Source: Caballeronia sp. SL2Y3 (lineage in GTDB: Bacteria > Pseudomonadota > Gammaproteobacteria > Burkholderiales > Burkholderiaceae). From it: 64,000 bases of DNA. A program made the translations under genes and the position numbers. Below, in pieces: positions 54,127 through 62,069 of this stretch. How positions within the stretch are numbered: position 1 is the stretch's first letter; each line of letters opens with the position of its first letter. The stretch is taken from contig NZ_CP084263.1 in assembly GCF_022879575.1 (NCBI RefSeq), positions 611,749-675,748 of the forward strand, written 5' to 3'. The notes under the pieces are model-generated. The model saw only the letters and a program-made list of their open reading frames with translations, was not told the origin of the DNA and searched no databases.

Positions 54127-54558
54127 CTATGTTGCGCTGAAGCCCAATCCGGCCGATGGCGCACAGTCCTCTTCGTCGGAAAAGAGCTCGTGCTCGGGGA
54201 CCGTCGTCTCGCGGTCTATGCACTGGATATGCCAATGTCCGCATAGCTTCGCGGACGTTGCTCTGCTGCCGCGCGATGCGAGACAGTCGGCGCGGCCTCG
54301 CTGCATCGGCTCCGGTACGCCGGTCGCTTTGGGCAGGGCAGCGAGCACCAGTCCGTGCAGCAAGACGAGCGGCACGAAGGTGCCCGAATCGCGCAGCAGC
54401 GTGCCTTCGGGCGCGGATTCCCACGTTCCCCATGCCGGCAACTCGACGCGCTCGTGCGCTTCGCGCGACCAGCGGCCGCGTTCGCGGTCGATCCACAGCA
54501 CTGCAAACGCCGATTGCGCGGCGTGATCGAAACCATCGAGTTTGATCGTGATACGCAT
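54127..54558 (-). CDS. Hypothetical protein, 143 residues
   Basis: The protein starts MRITIKLDGFDHAAQSAF, has a Trp-rich N-terminal half and a hydrophobic segment (FVPLVLLHGLVLAAL) that could be one helix. Several cysteines occur near the C terminus. ATG 54558 is preferred over 54570 because GGAGAG precedes it at a suitable distance. It follows the cytochrome c gene by 21 bases and is probably in the same transcript. No family is recognised. Confidence 0.55.
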   Translation of the reverse strand: MRITIKLDGFDHAAQSAFAVLWIDRERGRWSREAHERVELPAWGTWESAPEGTLLRDSGTFVPLVLLHGLVLAALPKATGVPEPMQRGRADCLASRGSRATSAKLCGHWHIQCIDRETTVPEHELFSDEEDCAPSAGLGFSAT

Positions 54559-54579
54559 GTCGCTCTCCATGGAGGACGT

Positions 54580-54966
54580 CTAGTGGCGCAACACCCATTG
54601 CACGAGCGTATGCGCGTCTTCCGCCGAAATGGACCCGCCGCGCTCGGGCGGCGAAGGCATCGCCATGTCGCCCCAGTGCGCGCGCCCGCCCACGCGCAAC
54701 TTGTGTTCGAGCATCGCCTGCGCTTTCGGATCGTCGCGATAGCGCTCGGCGATCTGCTGAAACGAGGGCGCGAGGAAAGGCGAATCGTTGGTATGACAGA
54801 ACATGCAGTGGTGCTGATCGACGAGCGCGTTGACTTCCGTCTGCGCCAGCGCGGGCGCGGCGCTCAAGAGCACGCCCGCGACGACGCCGATGAGGAGCGC
54901 ATGACGGGCGCGGACGGCTCGGTCGGCGCGCGGGTCGGCGCGAGGTTCGGCGCAGTAAGTGAGCAT
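54580..54966 (-). CDS. Secreted c-type cytochrome
   Basis: The 128-residue protein has a signal peptide (LIGVVAGVLLSAAPALAQ) and one heme c site (CMFCH). DMAMPSP supplies a likely axial Met, as in class I cytochromes. I chose ATG 54966: a GTG at 55014 lies in the same frame, but the perfect FNR box at 55029-55042 would put a class II transcription start near 54994, between the two. It would shuttle electrons in the periplasm under oxygen limitation. Confidence 0.85.
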   Translation of the reverse strand: MLTYCAEPRADPRADRAVRARHALLIGVVAGVLLSAAPALAQTEVNALVDQHHCMFCHTNDSPFLAPSFQQIAERYRDDPKAQAMLEHKLRVGGRAHWGDMAMPSPPERGGSISAEDAHTLVQWVLRH

Positions 54967-55028
54967 GGCGGCGCAAGGGTTCCGGGTAAAGACACATGAC
55001 GATGATGCGGCCACACGGCACGAGCTGC

Positions 55029-55042
55029 TTGATCTGCATCAA
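55029..55042. promoter_or_regulatory. Perfect FNR box in divergent promoter
   Basis: TTGATCTGCATCAA matches TTGAT-N4-ATCAA exactly and lies between the cytochrome c gene (leftward) and the DUF1488-adh pair (rightward). Class II starts would be near 54994 and 55077. Confidence 0.85.
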
Positions 55043-55140
55043 GCGGCATGGCCTCGGGCAAGCGAACAATCATAGGTATGTCGCGATCGAAGGGCGGCGA
55101 GCCGGCGCCGCTTGACTCATCCCGTGCGAGGCACATCACC

Positions 55141-55533
55141 ATGAACATCACGTTTTCGCAAAGCGCGCCCATCTATGCAGGCGATGAACCCGCTCTCACC
55201 TTCCATGCCTATGTCGACGGCGAGCGTATCCCCTGTACGATCTCGGCCGAGGCGCTGGAAGATCATTTCGGCGCGGCTTCGTCGCGGGAAGAAGACTTGC
55301 GGCACGCGTTCGAACTCGGCCGCGTCGCGATAGAAGGCGCCGCCGAGCAGTTGCTGACCAGCGTGGGACGAATGCCGGTCATGCTGCGCAGCGGCTATTT
55401 TCGTTTCGACGACGGCGGCCCGGTGCGGGTACAGCGGCATCGAGCCTGGAGATTGCCGGACGATGCACCCGCCGCCCACACAGGAAGCGTCTATCGCGGA
55501 AGCGATACAACCGATACGCACGGAGCCAAATGA
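55141..55533 (+). CDS. DUF1488-like small protein
   Basis: The 130-residue protein has a short beta segment (ALTFHAYVDGERIPCTISAEAL) and a helical part (LRHAFELGRVAIEGAAEQL), as in the DUF1488 family, with a C-terminal extension of about 40 residues. ATG 55141 is the likely start; the frame is open further upstream. Its stop overlaps the next gene's start (ATGA), so the two are translationally coupled under the FNR-box promoter. Its function is unknown. Confidence 0.65.
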   Translation: MNITFSQSAPIYAGDEPALTFHAYVDGERIPCTISAEALEDHFGAASSREEDLRHAFELGRVAIEGAAEQLLTSVGRMPVMLRSGYFRFDDGGPVRVQRHRAWRLPDDAPAAHTGSVYRGSDTTDTHGAK

Positions 55534-56522
55534 TGCGTGCAATGCTCTACGACGGCACCGCCCCGCAACTGCGCGCCGCCGATATCGACGATCCTGTCGC
55601 CGGTCCGGGGCATCTGCTCGTCGATGTCGTCGCGTGCGGCGTGTGCCGGACGGACTTGCATGTCGTGGATGGCGAATTGGCGCATCCGAAACGGCCGGTC
55701 ATTCCGGGGCATGAAGTCGTCGGCCGCGTTGCCGCGATCGGCGCGGGCGTGGACGGCTTCGTCGTGGGCGACCGCGTGGGCGTGCCGTGGCTCGGCCAAA
55801 CCTGCGGCCACTGCGCCTATTGCGCGACGCACCGCGAGAATCTGTGCGATAACCCCGGCTTCACCGGCTATACGCTGGATGGCGGCTACGCCGAACGAAT
55901 GGTCGCGGATAGCCGGTTCTGCCTGCATCTGCCGTCGCGTTACGGCGACGTCGATGCCGCGCCGCTCCTGTGCGCGGGACTCATCGGCTACCGGACGCTC
56001 AAGATGGCGGGCGATGCGAGGCGCATCGGCATCTACGGCTTCGGCGCGGCGGCGCATATCGTCGCGCAGATCGCCCGGCACGAGGGCCGCACCGTCTATG
56101 CGTTCACGCGCGCGCAAGACAGCGCCGCTCAAGCGCTTGCGCTGCAACTGGGCGCGGCGTGGGCCGGAAGCAGCGACGAGCGGCCGCCCGATGAACTCGA
56201 CGCCGCGCTTGTCTTCGCGCCGTCCGGCGCGCTCGTGCCAGCCGCGCTCGCGGCGCTGGCGAAGGGCGGCGTCGTCGTGTGCGGCGGCATCCATATGAGC
56301 GATATTCCGGCGTTCCCGTATGCGCTGTTGTGGGGCGAGCGGCGCATCGTGTCGGTGGCGAATCTGACGCGCGCCGACGGTCAGGAATTCATGCAGCGCG
56401 CGGCGTCCATCCCGCTCCATCTGCAAACGACGGTCTATCCGCTCGCCGACGCTAACCGCGCGCTTTCCGATCTTCGCGAAGGACGCATGGTCGGCGCGGC
56501 GGTGCTGCGCATCGCGGCCTGA
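55530..56522 (+). CDS. Zinc-dependent alcohol dehydrogenase (second copy, AdhA/AdhP-like)
   Basis: The 330-residue protein has VACGVCRTDLHVVDGEL (catalytic zinc), IPGHEVVG, structural cysteines in CGHCAYCATHRENLC and a Rossmann segment (RIGIYGFGAAAHIVAQIARH). It belongs to the zinc-binding MDR alcohol dehydrogenases that lack one classical dehydrogenase loop. It is only distantly similar to the enzyme at 42999-44039, so this is not a recent duplication. Likely NAD-linked aldehyde/alcohol interconversion during fermentation. Confidence 0.9.
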   Translation: MMRAMLYDGTAPQLRAADIDDPVAGPGHLLVDVVACGVCRTDLHVVDGELAHPKRPVIPGHEVVGRVAAIGAGVDGFVVGDRVGVPWLGQTCGHCAYCATHRENLCDNPGFTGYTLDGGYAERMVADSRFCLHLPSRYGDVDAAPLLCAGLIGYRTLKMAGDARRIGIYGFGAAAHIVAQIARHEGRTVYAFTRAQDSAAQALALQLGAAWAGSSDERPPDELDAALVFAPSGALVPAALAALAKGGVVVCGGIHMSDIPAFPYALLWGERRIVSVANLTRADGQEFMQRAASIPLHLQTTVYPLADANRALSDLREGRMVGAAVLRIAA

Positions 56523-56532
56523 GCGCATTCGT

Positions 56533-57357
56533 TCACACGCTTTCCAGTTCCGCCTGATCGAGAATGCGTACGTCCTTGCCGCGCGCATCGACCACGCCGG
56601 CTTTCTGGAGCTTGGAGAACATGCGGCTCACGGTTTCCAGCTTGAGCCCGAGATAACTGCCGATCTCTTCGCGCGTCATGCGCAACACGAACTGCGCCGG
56701 CGAATAACCGCGCGCCTTCATGCGCGTCGAGATGTTGAGCAGAAAAGCGGCGACGCGCTGTTCGGCCGTCATGGTGCCGAGCAGCATCATCAGGCTGGAT
56801 TCGCGCACGATCTCGCTGCTCATCAGCCGGTGCACATGATGCTGGATGGCTTTTACTTCGCGGCAAAGCACCTCCAGCAGATCGAACGGAATGATGCACA
56901 CGACGCTGTCTTCGAGCGCGATCGCATCGCAGTTGTGGTGGTCCGAGCTGACGCCATCGAGCCCGAGCGCGTCGCCAGCGAGATAGAAGCCCGTGAGCTG
57001 CTCTTGTCCTTCGCGGTGCAGCACCACGGTCTTGAAGCAGCCGCTGCGCACCGCATAGAGGCTCTGGAACGCGTCGCCGCAACGGTACAGCGTTTCGCCG
57101 CGCCGCACGGTGCGCGTCGAGCAGATGATGGCATCGAGACGCGCGGATTCGTCCGGCGTGAGCCCGCCCGGCATGCAGACGCGCTGCATCGAGCAGGTCG
57201 AACAGCGTACGGACTTGTGCTTGATGTCGCAGTCGGCGCGATCGGCGCTATTGCCGGAACGAGGGGAATGGGCGGAATGGGCGATCTGATACACGCGGCG
57301 CGAGGCCGGTGCCGATGCGGGTGACGCAGCCGTTCTGCCATCGCTTACCGGAAACAT
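56533..57357 (-). CDS. FNR-family oxygen-responsive regulator
   Basis: The 274-residue protein has a [4Fe-4S] N-terminal motif with C52, C55 and C61 (CSTCSMQRVC) and the fourth ligand C154 (ALEDSVVCIIPF, equivalent to E. coli C122), a cyclic-nucleotide-binding-like beta roll, a dimer helix and a winged helix with ETVSR in the recognition helix. E-x-x-S-R reads TTGAT half-sites, which are exactly those found in this block. ATG 57357 is preceded by AGGAGG. An N-terminal extension of about 30 residues precedes the cysteines compared with E. coli FNR. A half-site (TTGAT) lies upstream near 57440. Confidence 0.93.
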   Translation of the reverse strand: MFPVSDGRTAASPASAPASRRVYQIAHSAHSPRSGNSADRADCDIKHKSVRCSTCSMQRVCMPGGLTPDESARLDAIICSTRTVRRGETLYRCGDAFQSLYAVRSGCFKTVVLHREGQEQLTGFYLAGDALGLDGVSSDHHNCDAIALEDSVVCIIPFDLLEVLCREVKAIQHHVHRLMSSEIVRESSLMMLLGTMTAEQRVAAFLLNISTRMKARGYSPAQFVLRMTREEIGSYLGLKLETVSRMFSKLQKAGVVDARGKDVRILDQAELESV

Positions 57358-57546
57358 GATGCCTCCTGTCGAACTCGATTCGCGCACGCGTGCCAGCTTC
57401 GATCGCAAGGCCCGACAGCCTCGATGCGCAACGGTTGGTTGATGCGTCGAATTATTCGCCGCGCCATCTCAAAAATATATCGGCGCGCGTGGAAAGTTCG
57501 GTAGGCGTTTCCGAAGCGGTGTAGGGAAATCCTGACAAGCCTGCGC

Positions 57547-58245
57547 TCAAACGTCGCGGCCGGCGTCGCTCACGTCGCTGCCGCCGCTGCCGTCGCTGTC
57601 GTCGGTATCGTCGTCCAGGAGCTTGTGCCGCACGGCATAACGCACGAGCGCGGCCTCGTGCGGCAGGTGCATCTTTTCGAGGATGCGCGCTTTATACGTG
57701 CTGACCGTCTTCGCGCTCACGTACAGCGCGTCGCCGATCTCGTTAATGGATTCGCCCGCGCACAGCCGCCGGAACACGTCGAACTCGCGGTCGGACAGGC
57801 GCTGATGCGGAAGGGCGTCGGCCGGTTCGGCGAGGCTCTGCGCCATGCGCTCGGCCATGGCGAGGCTGACATACGCGCCGCCCGCCGCGACCTTCGCGAG
57901 CGCCGCAACCAGTTCCGCGCTCGCGCTTTCCTTGGTCAGATAGCCCGACGCCCCGGCCTTGAACGCACGCGCCGCGTATTGCTGTTCGGCGTGCATCGTG
58001 AGGACGAGAATGCGCAGCGCGGGCCGTTCTTCCTTGATCTGCTTCAACAGGTCCAGCCCGTGACGGCCGGGCATCGACAGGTCGAGCACGAGCACGTTGG
58101 CGTCGGCGGAGCGCGCGAGCTGGAGCGTGCTCGCGCCATCGCTCGCCTCGCCCGCGACTTCGAATCCGTGCGCGTTGTCGAGGATATGGCGCAGGCCTTC
58201 CCGCACCATCGCATGGTCGTCCGCAATCAGCACCTTGATCGTCAT
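57547..58245 (-). CDS. NarL/FixJ-type response regulator
   Basis: The 232-residue protein has a receiver domain (D9-D10, phosphoacceptor D55 in VLVLDLSMPG, Lys in GYLTKESA) and a LuxR-type HTH (LSDREFDVFRRLCAGESINE, VSAKTVSTYKARILEKM). The acidic, Gly/Ser-rich tail is atypical. The start overlaps the kinase stop by four bases on the minus strand, so the two are co-translated. It would activate genes when its kinase senses a redox or energy signal. Confidence 0.92.
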   Translation of the reverse strand: MTIKVLIADDHAMVREGLRHILDNAHGFEVAGEASDGASTLQLARSADANVLVLDLSMPGRHGLDLLKQIKEERPALRILVLTMHAEQQYAARAFKAGASGYLTKESASAELVAALAKVAAGGAYVSLAMAERMAQSLAEPADALPHQRLSDREFDVFRRLCAGESINEIGDALYVSAKTVSTYKARILEKMHLPHEAALVRYAVRHKLLDDDTDDSDGSGGSDVSDAGRDV

Positions 58246-59609
58246 GGTTGTGATTCCTGTTCGCTCACGGCAGCAAGCGGCAGCCGGACAGTCAGCGCGA
58301 AGCCGTCGTCCGGGTTCGATTCGATCAGTACCGTGCCGCCCAGCGCGTTCGCGCGCTCGCGCACGCCGAGCAGGCCGAACGACTTGCCGTTCGCGCCGGG
58401 CAACGCGGGCGCGCCGACGCCGTCGTCCTCGACACGCAGCACGCAATGGGCGTCGTCCGCGCCGAGCGAGAGCTTCACGCGGCTTGCGCGCGCATGCAGC
58501 GCGACGTTGTCGAGCGCCTCCTCAATGATACGGAAAACGGCGGTCGCTGCGTTCGTATTGAAGGCGATCTCGCCCGTGCCGAACTCGCATTCCACGTCGA
58601 TGCCCTGCCGTTGCGTGAAGTCGTCGACGAGCCAGTCGATGGCGGCGGCGAGTCCCAGATCGTCGAGCATGACAGGCCGCTGATGAGCGGCGATGCGCCG
58701 CAACGAAGCGATGTTGCCGTCGATCGCCCGGCGCATGCGCGCGAGCTGGCCGGCCACGTCGTCGCGCGGCGCGGCGCTGGCGTTGAGCCGCGCTTCGAGC
58801 GCGGCGACGTCCATCTTCAGCGCGCTCAGTGTTTGTCCGACATCGTCGTGCAATTCGCGCGCAATGCGCGTCCTTTCCTTTTCGCGCTCGTGCTGAAGAT
58901 TGGCCGACAGCGCGCGCAGTTCCTCGCGCGAACGTTGCAGTTCCGCCTCGGCCTCAACGCGCTGGGTCACGTCGCGCAGAATGACCGTGAAGAGCTTGCC
59001 GTCGATATCGTCGATCTGGGAGATGGACGCCTCGACGGGAAACTCTTCGCCGTCCGCACGGAGGCCGTACAGCACGCGCTGCGCGCCCATCTGACGGTCG
59101 GACACGCCCGTCTGACCGAAACGCCGGACCTGTTCCTCGTGGGCCGTGCGGTATCGCTCGGGGATGAAGCGCGACAGCGACGCGCCGATGGCCTCGCTCG
59201 CCGGGCAACGGAACACGCGCTCGGCCATTGGATTGAAGAGCACGATGCGCTGCTGCGAATCGACGGTGATGATGGCTTCGGTCGTCGCGCGAATGATGCC
59301 GTCGAGCCGCGCCTGGGGCAGTGTGGCCAACGCGGGCGCGACGCCGTGCGTGCGGCGTCGCATGAGGAAGACGACGTAGACGAGGCAGGCGAGCAGCACG
59401 GCGCTCGCCAGTCCGCTCGCGATGAGCAATACCGCGACGCGCGGCGTGAGCGCGGAAGCGTTCACCGTGCTTCGAACGAGCGCCCACCACGCCGCAAAGA
59501 GTATCGCGCCGGCGAGCACGGCGGTCGCGAGCCCGGCGCGCGGCGCGACGACCCGGCCTGCCGAAGCGGCCGATGCCGTGACGGAATCCGGGCCATCGTT
59601 GTTGGTCAT
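58242..59609 (-). CDS. Membrane PAS-containing HisKA_3 sensor kinase
   Basis: The 455-residue protein has two transmembrane helices (about 25-45 and 58-82), a PAS domain (about 100-215, with DSQQRIVLFNPMAERVF and VTQRVEAE), a NarX-like DHp with H254 (ARELHDDVGQTLSAL) and an HATPase domain ending EDDGVGAP...GLLGVRERA. The PAS could hold heme or another cofactor; no obvious heme His is assignable by eye. ATG 59609 is preferred; an ATG at 59669 would add 20 residues. It forms an operon with the response regulator. Confidence 0.88.
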   Translation of the reverse strand: MTNNDGPDSVTASAASAGRVVAPRAGLATAVLAGAILFAAWWALVRSTVNASALTPRVAVLLIASGLASAVLLACLVYVVFLMRRRTHGVAPALATLPQARLDGIIRATTEAIITVDSQQRIVLFNPMAERVFRCPASEAIGASLSRFIPERYRTAHEEQVRRFGQTGVSDRQMGAQRVLYGLRADGEEFPVEASISQIDDIDGKLFTVILRDVTQRVEAEAELQRSREELRALSANLQHEREKERTRIARELHDDVGQTLSALKMDVAALEARLNASAAPRDDVAGQLARMRRAIDGNIASLRRIAAHQRPVMLDDLGLAAAIDWLVDDFTQRQGIDVECEFGTGEIAFNTNAATAVFRIIEEALDNVALHARASRVKLSLGADDAHCVLRVEDDGVGAPALPGANGKSFGLLGVRERANALGGTVLIESNPDDGFALTVRLPLAAVSEQESQP

Positions 59610-59732
59610 ATCGGCCTGATGCGAGAGTCCGCGCGGTCGCGCTATTTCAGCTTGACCGGGCGGTTTCATTAAGCGCGTTGTGAATGCATTATCGCCGATC
59701 CCTTGCCGACGCACGCGCAGGCTTTCGCCGTC

Positions 59733-60224
59733 TCAATCGCTGGCGGCGGCCGCCTCGCGTCTCGCGAGTTCCTCGGCGTCGCGCCCCGGCACGAGCATGA
59801 CGGGCCAGCGCGAGAGCCGAACGAAGCGTTCCGCCACGCTGCCGAGCACGAGGCGCCGCCAGCCGCGACGGCCGTGGGTGCCCATCACCACGAGATCGGC
59901 GCCGAAGTCTTCCGCGCAGTGACAGATGCGCTGGGCGATGTCGTCGCCCGTCAACTGCACTTCGCCGATGAACGGCGTCCCCTTTACGCCTTCGCGGTCC
60001 ATGCGCTTCGCGGCCTCCGAGGTCAGGCGCCGGCCTTCTTCCATCATGGCCTCGCGCATGTCGGGATAAAACATGGCGGCCGCGTCATAGGCGACCGGCT
60101 GCAAGTCCACGACGAAGAGCGGCCGCAGTTCGGCTTGATTGTCCCGCGCGATCTTCAAGGCTTCGTCGAACGCGTGCGCGGACGTGGGACTGCCGTCGAT
60201 GGGTGCAAGAATGCGGGTGTACAT
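59733..60224 (-). CDS. Single-domain universal stress protein
   Basis: The 163-residue protein has the Usp start ILAPIDGSPTSAHAF and the ATP-binding motif GTHGRRGWRRLVLGSVAE (G-x2-G-x9-G-S). Its promoter region is shared with the gene at 60411 and contains a perfect FNR box about 78 bases from the ATG. The third Usp of the island; it is the closest to the canonical ATP-binding type. Confidence 0.92.
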   Translation of the reverse strand: MYTRILAPIDGSPTSAHAFDEALKIARDNQAELRPLFVVDLQPVAYDAAAMFYPDMREAMMEEGRRLTSEAAKRMDREGVKGTPFIGEVQLTGDDIAQRICHCAEDFGADLVVMGTHGRRGWRRLVLGSVAERFVRLSRWPVMLVPGRDAEELARREAAAASD

Positions 60225-60295
60225 AACGGCCTCGTGGCGTCGAAATGACGATTCGTTCCTTGCGCCCGACTCTACCGGTCGCGGCTCACCGGCCC

Positions 60296-60309
60296 TTGAT
60301 GCAGATCAA
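60296..60309. promoter_or_regulatory. Perfect FNR box in divergent promoter
   Basis: TTGATGCAGATCAA matches the consensus exactly, between a leftward universal stress protein gene and a rightward small-protein gene. Class II starts would be near 60261 (left) and 60344 (right). Confidence 0.85.
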
Positions 60310-60410
60310 GCCGGCGCAACGCCGCGTTCGGGGCGCCATTCCCTTGACCTGGCGCAAACGCGCCCAAAAAGCGGCGCATAGAGTGAAAAGCGTCCAAGGG
60401 GAGAATGAAC

Positions 60411-60650
60411 ATGACGCTCAAAGCCAGAGTGGAAGCCGCGCAGTGGGTCGTCACCTGCCAGACGGAGGAGACGCCGCGAGGCTTCCTGTGCTCGATCGGC
60501 CTCGAACATCCGAACGTGGAAGGCGGGCGTTTCGCTCATCGCTTCAAACACGCGTCGACTTTCGTCAGCGAGAGCGATGCGTTGCTGGCCGGACTGCGAG
60601 AAGGCTTGATGTGGATCGGGCTCAAGACGTCGAAGACGATCGCCGTGTAG
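60411..60650 (+). CDS. Small hypothetical protein, 79 residues
   Basis: The protein begins MTLKARVEAAQWVVTCQTEE and has a helical end (ESDALLAGLREGLMWIGLK). ATG 60411 is preferred over ATG 60405 because AAGGGGAG is too close to the first. The layout (strand-rich N terminus, aromatic, helix near the end) resembles the small protein at 41155-41418. It lies under a perfect FNR box. The function is unknown. Confidence 0.6.
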   Translation: MTLKARVEAAQWVVTCQTEETPRGFLCSIGLEHPNVEGGRFAHRFKHASTFVSESDALLAGLREGLMWIGLKTSKTIAV

Positions 60651-60711
60651 GTGCGGCATTCACATGATATGGATGCCTAAACGAGTATTATCGTAAGTCC
60701 GCGCGAGCGTT

Positions 60712-60834
60712 GTGCTAATCGCAACAAGCCTCGCGATTGCCGCAATCGGCGTGGCCCTGCCTCATACGTCGTTGGATGCGTTGCTCGCCCAGTGCGTGAA
60801 AAGCGGGCTCGTGAGAAGGTCCGGCCTGAGTTGA
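60712..60834 (+). pseudogene. Probable remnant of a P-type Mg2+ ATPase C terminus
   Basis: A 40-codon frame reads LIATSLAIAAIGVALPHTSL, then ALLAQCVKSGLVRRSGLS and stops. This resembles the last transmembrane part and the K-x-W-x-V-R-R-F-G end of MgtA-type ATPases, with the intervening residues missing. There is no upstream ATPase sequence and no ribosome binding site. The identity is by eye and tentative. Confidence 0.4.
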
Positions 60835-60862
60835 CACGGGGTGCGATTCATCGACCGCCGCT

Positions 60863-61978
60863 TCAGCCGAGTCCGTCCAGCGGAAGATCGACGCTGATGC
60901 GAAAGCCCTCGCCCGGGCTGCTCTGAAACGCGATGACGCCGCCGAGTTGCCGCACGCGCTCGCCCATGCCGAGCAAACCGAAGGCGTTGGCAGCGCGTGG
61001 CCCAGCGAGATTCGCCCCGCGGCCGTCGTCCTCTATCGTCAACGTGTAGCGGTCTTTCGCGCACCGTATGGCAATGCGCACCTTGCTCGCGTCGGCATGC
61101 CGAACCACGTTGGTCAACGCTTCCTGCACCAGACGAAAGACGGACGTGGACGCGTCCGGTCCGAAGCCGACTTCGTCGCCCGAGATGTCGAGCGTGACGG
61201 CAAGACCATAGCGGCGGCGGAAGTCGCTGACGAGCCATTCGATGGCCGCGAAGAGGCCGAGGTCGTCGAGCACCGGCGGGCGCAGACCGGCCGCGATTCG
61301 CCGCACGGAAGCAATGACGGTGTCGATCTGAGCCTGAATGCCCTGCGTGTCGCGTAGCGAATGGCGGGCGAATCCCGCGCCGACGCGCTCGGCATCGAGC
61401 GCCGCGATCTGCATTTTGAGCGACGCGAGCTGTTGGCCGAGATCGTCGTGCAGTTCGCGCGCAATGGATGTCCGCTCGTCTTCGAGCGCAGCCTGAACAT
61501 GCGCGGACAAATCGCGCGCATGCTGAAGCTCGGCGAGCCGCAAGCGGTCCGTCATGTCGCGCGTGACTTTGGCGAAGCCGATCACCTCGCCTTTCGCGTC
61601 GCGCAGCGCGGTGACGACGACGTTGGCCCAGAAGCGCGATCCGTCGCGGCGAACGCGCCAGCCTTCGTCTTCGACGCGTCCGGCTCGCGCTGCGGTGTCG
61701 AGTTCCTTTTGGGGCTTGCGCGCGGCGATATCCTCGGGCAGGTAGAAGGCGGAGAAGTGACGGCCTATGATTTCGTGCGCCTCATAGCCCTTGATGCGCC
61801 GCGCGCCGTTGTTCCAGGTCGCCACGTTGCCCTGCGCGTCGAGCAGGAAGATTGCGTAGTCTTCGACGGACTCCACCAGCAGGCGAAAGTGCGCGTCCGA
61901 CGTGAGAGCAGAAGTGACCGTTTCGTCGCGCGCCGGCGCGCGGTCCGCTGACGTGGACGAATCGCAAGAGCTGCGCAT
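60863..61978 (-). CDS. Soluble PAS-containing HisKA_3 sensor kinase
   Basis: The 371-residue cytoplasmic protein has a PAS domain (about 25-145: VESVEDYAIFLLDAQGNVATWNNGARRIKG), a short coiled coil, a NarX-like DHp with H177 (ARELHDDLGQQLASL) and an HATPase domain ending EDDGRGANL...GLLGMGERV. No response regulator adjoins it; the NarL-type regulator at 57547-58245 is the nearest candidate, shared with the membrane kinase. Its C-terminal half is clearly similar to that kinase. Confidence 0.88.
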   Translation of the reverse strand: MRSSCDSSTSADRAPARDETVTSALTSDAHFRLLVESVEDYAIFLLDAQGNVATWNNGARRIKGYEAHEIIGRHFSAFYLPEDIAARKPQKELDTAARAGRVEDEGWRVRRDGSRFWANVVVTALRDAKGEVIGFAKVTRDMTDRLRLAELQHARDLSAHVQAALEDERTSIARELHDDLGQQLASLKMQIAALDAERVGAGFARHSLRDTQGIQAQIDTVIASVRRIAAGLRPPVLDDLGLFAAIEWLVSDFRRRYGLAVTLDISGDEVGFGPDASTSVFRLVQEALTNVVRHADASKVRIAIRCAKDRYTLTIEDDGRGANLAGPRAANAFGLLGMGERVRQLGGVIAFQSSPGEGFRISVDLPLDGLG

Positions 61979-62069
61979 CTGGGTTCTCCGGTGGCACGCT
62001 GCTTGATTTACCGGTTCCCAGTTTAGACCGAGGCAATTTGTTCGTCACGTCCTCGTGCGCAGGTCCCTT

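Noticed and set aside
57420..57460. FNR box in front of the FNR regulator gene
   Set aside because: Only a left half-site (TTGAT) is present; the right half does not match, so autoregulation is not claimed.
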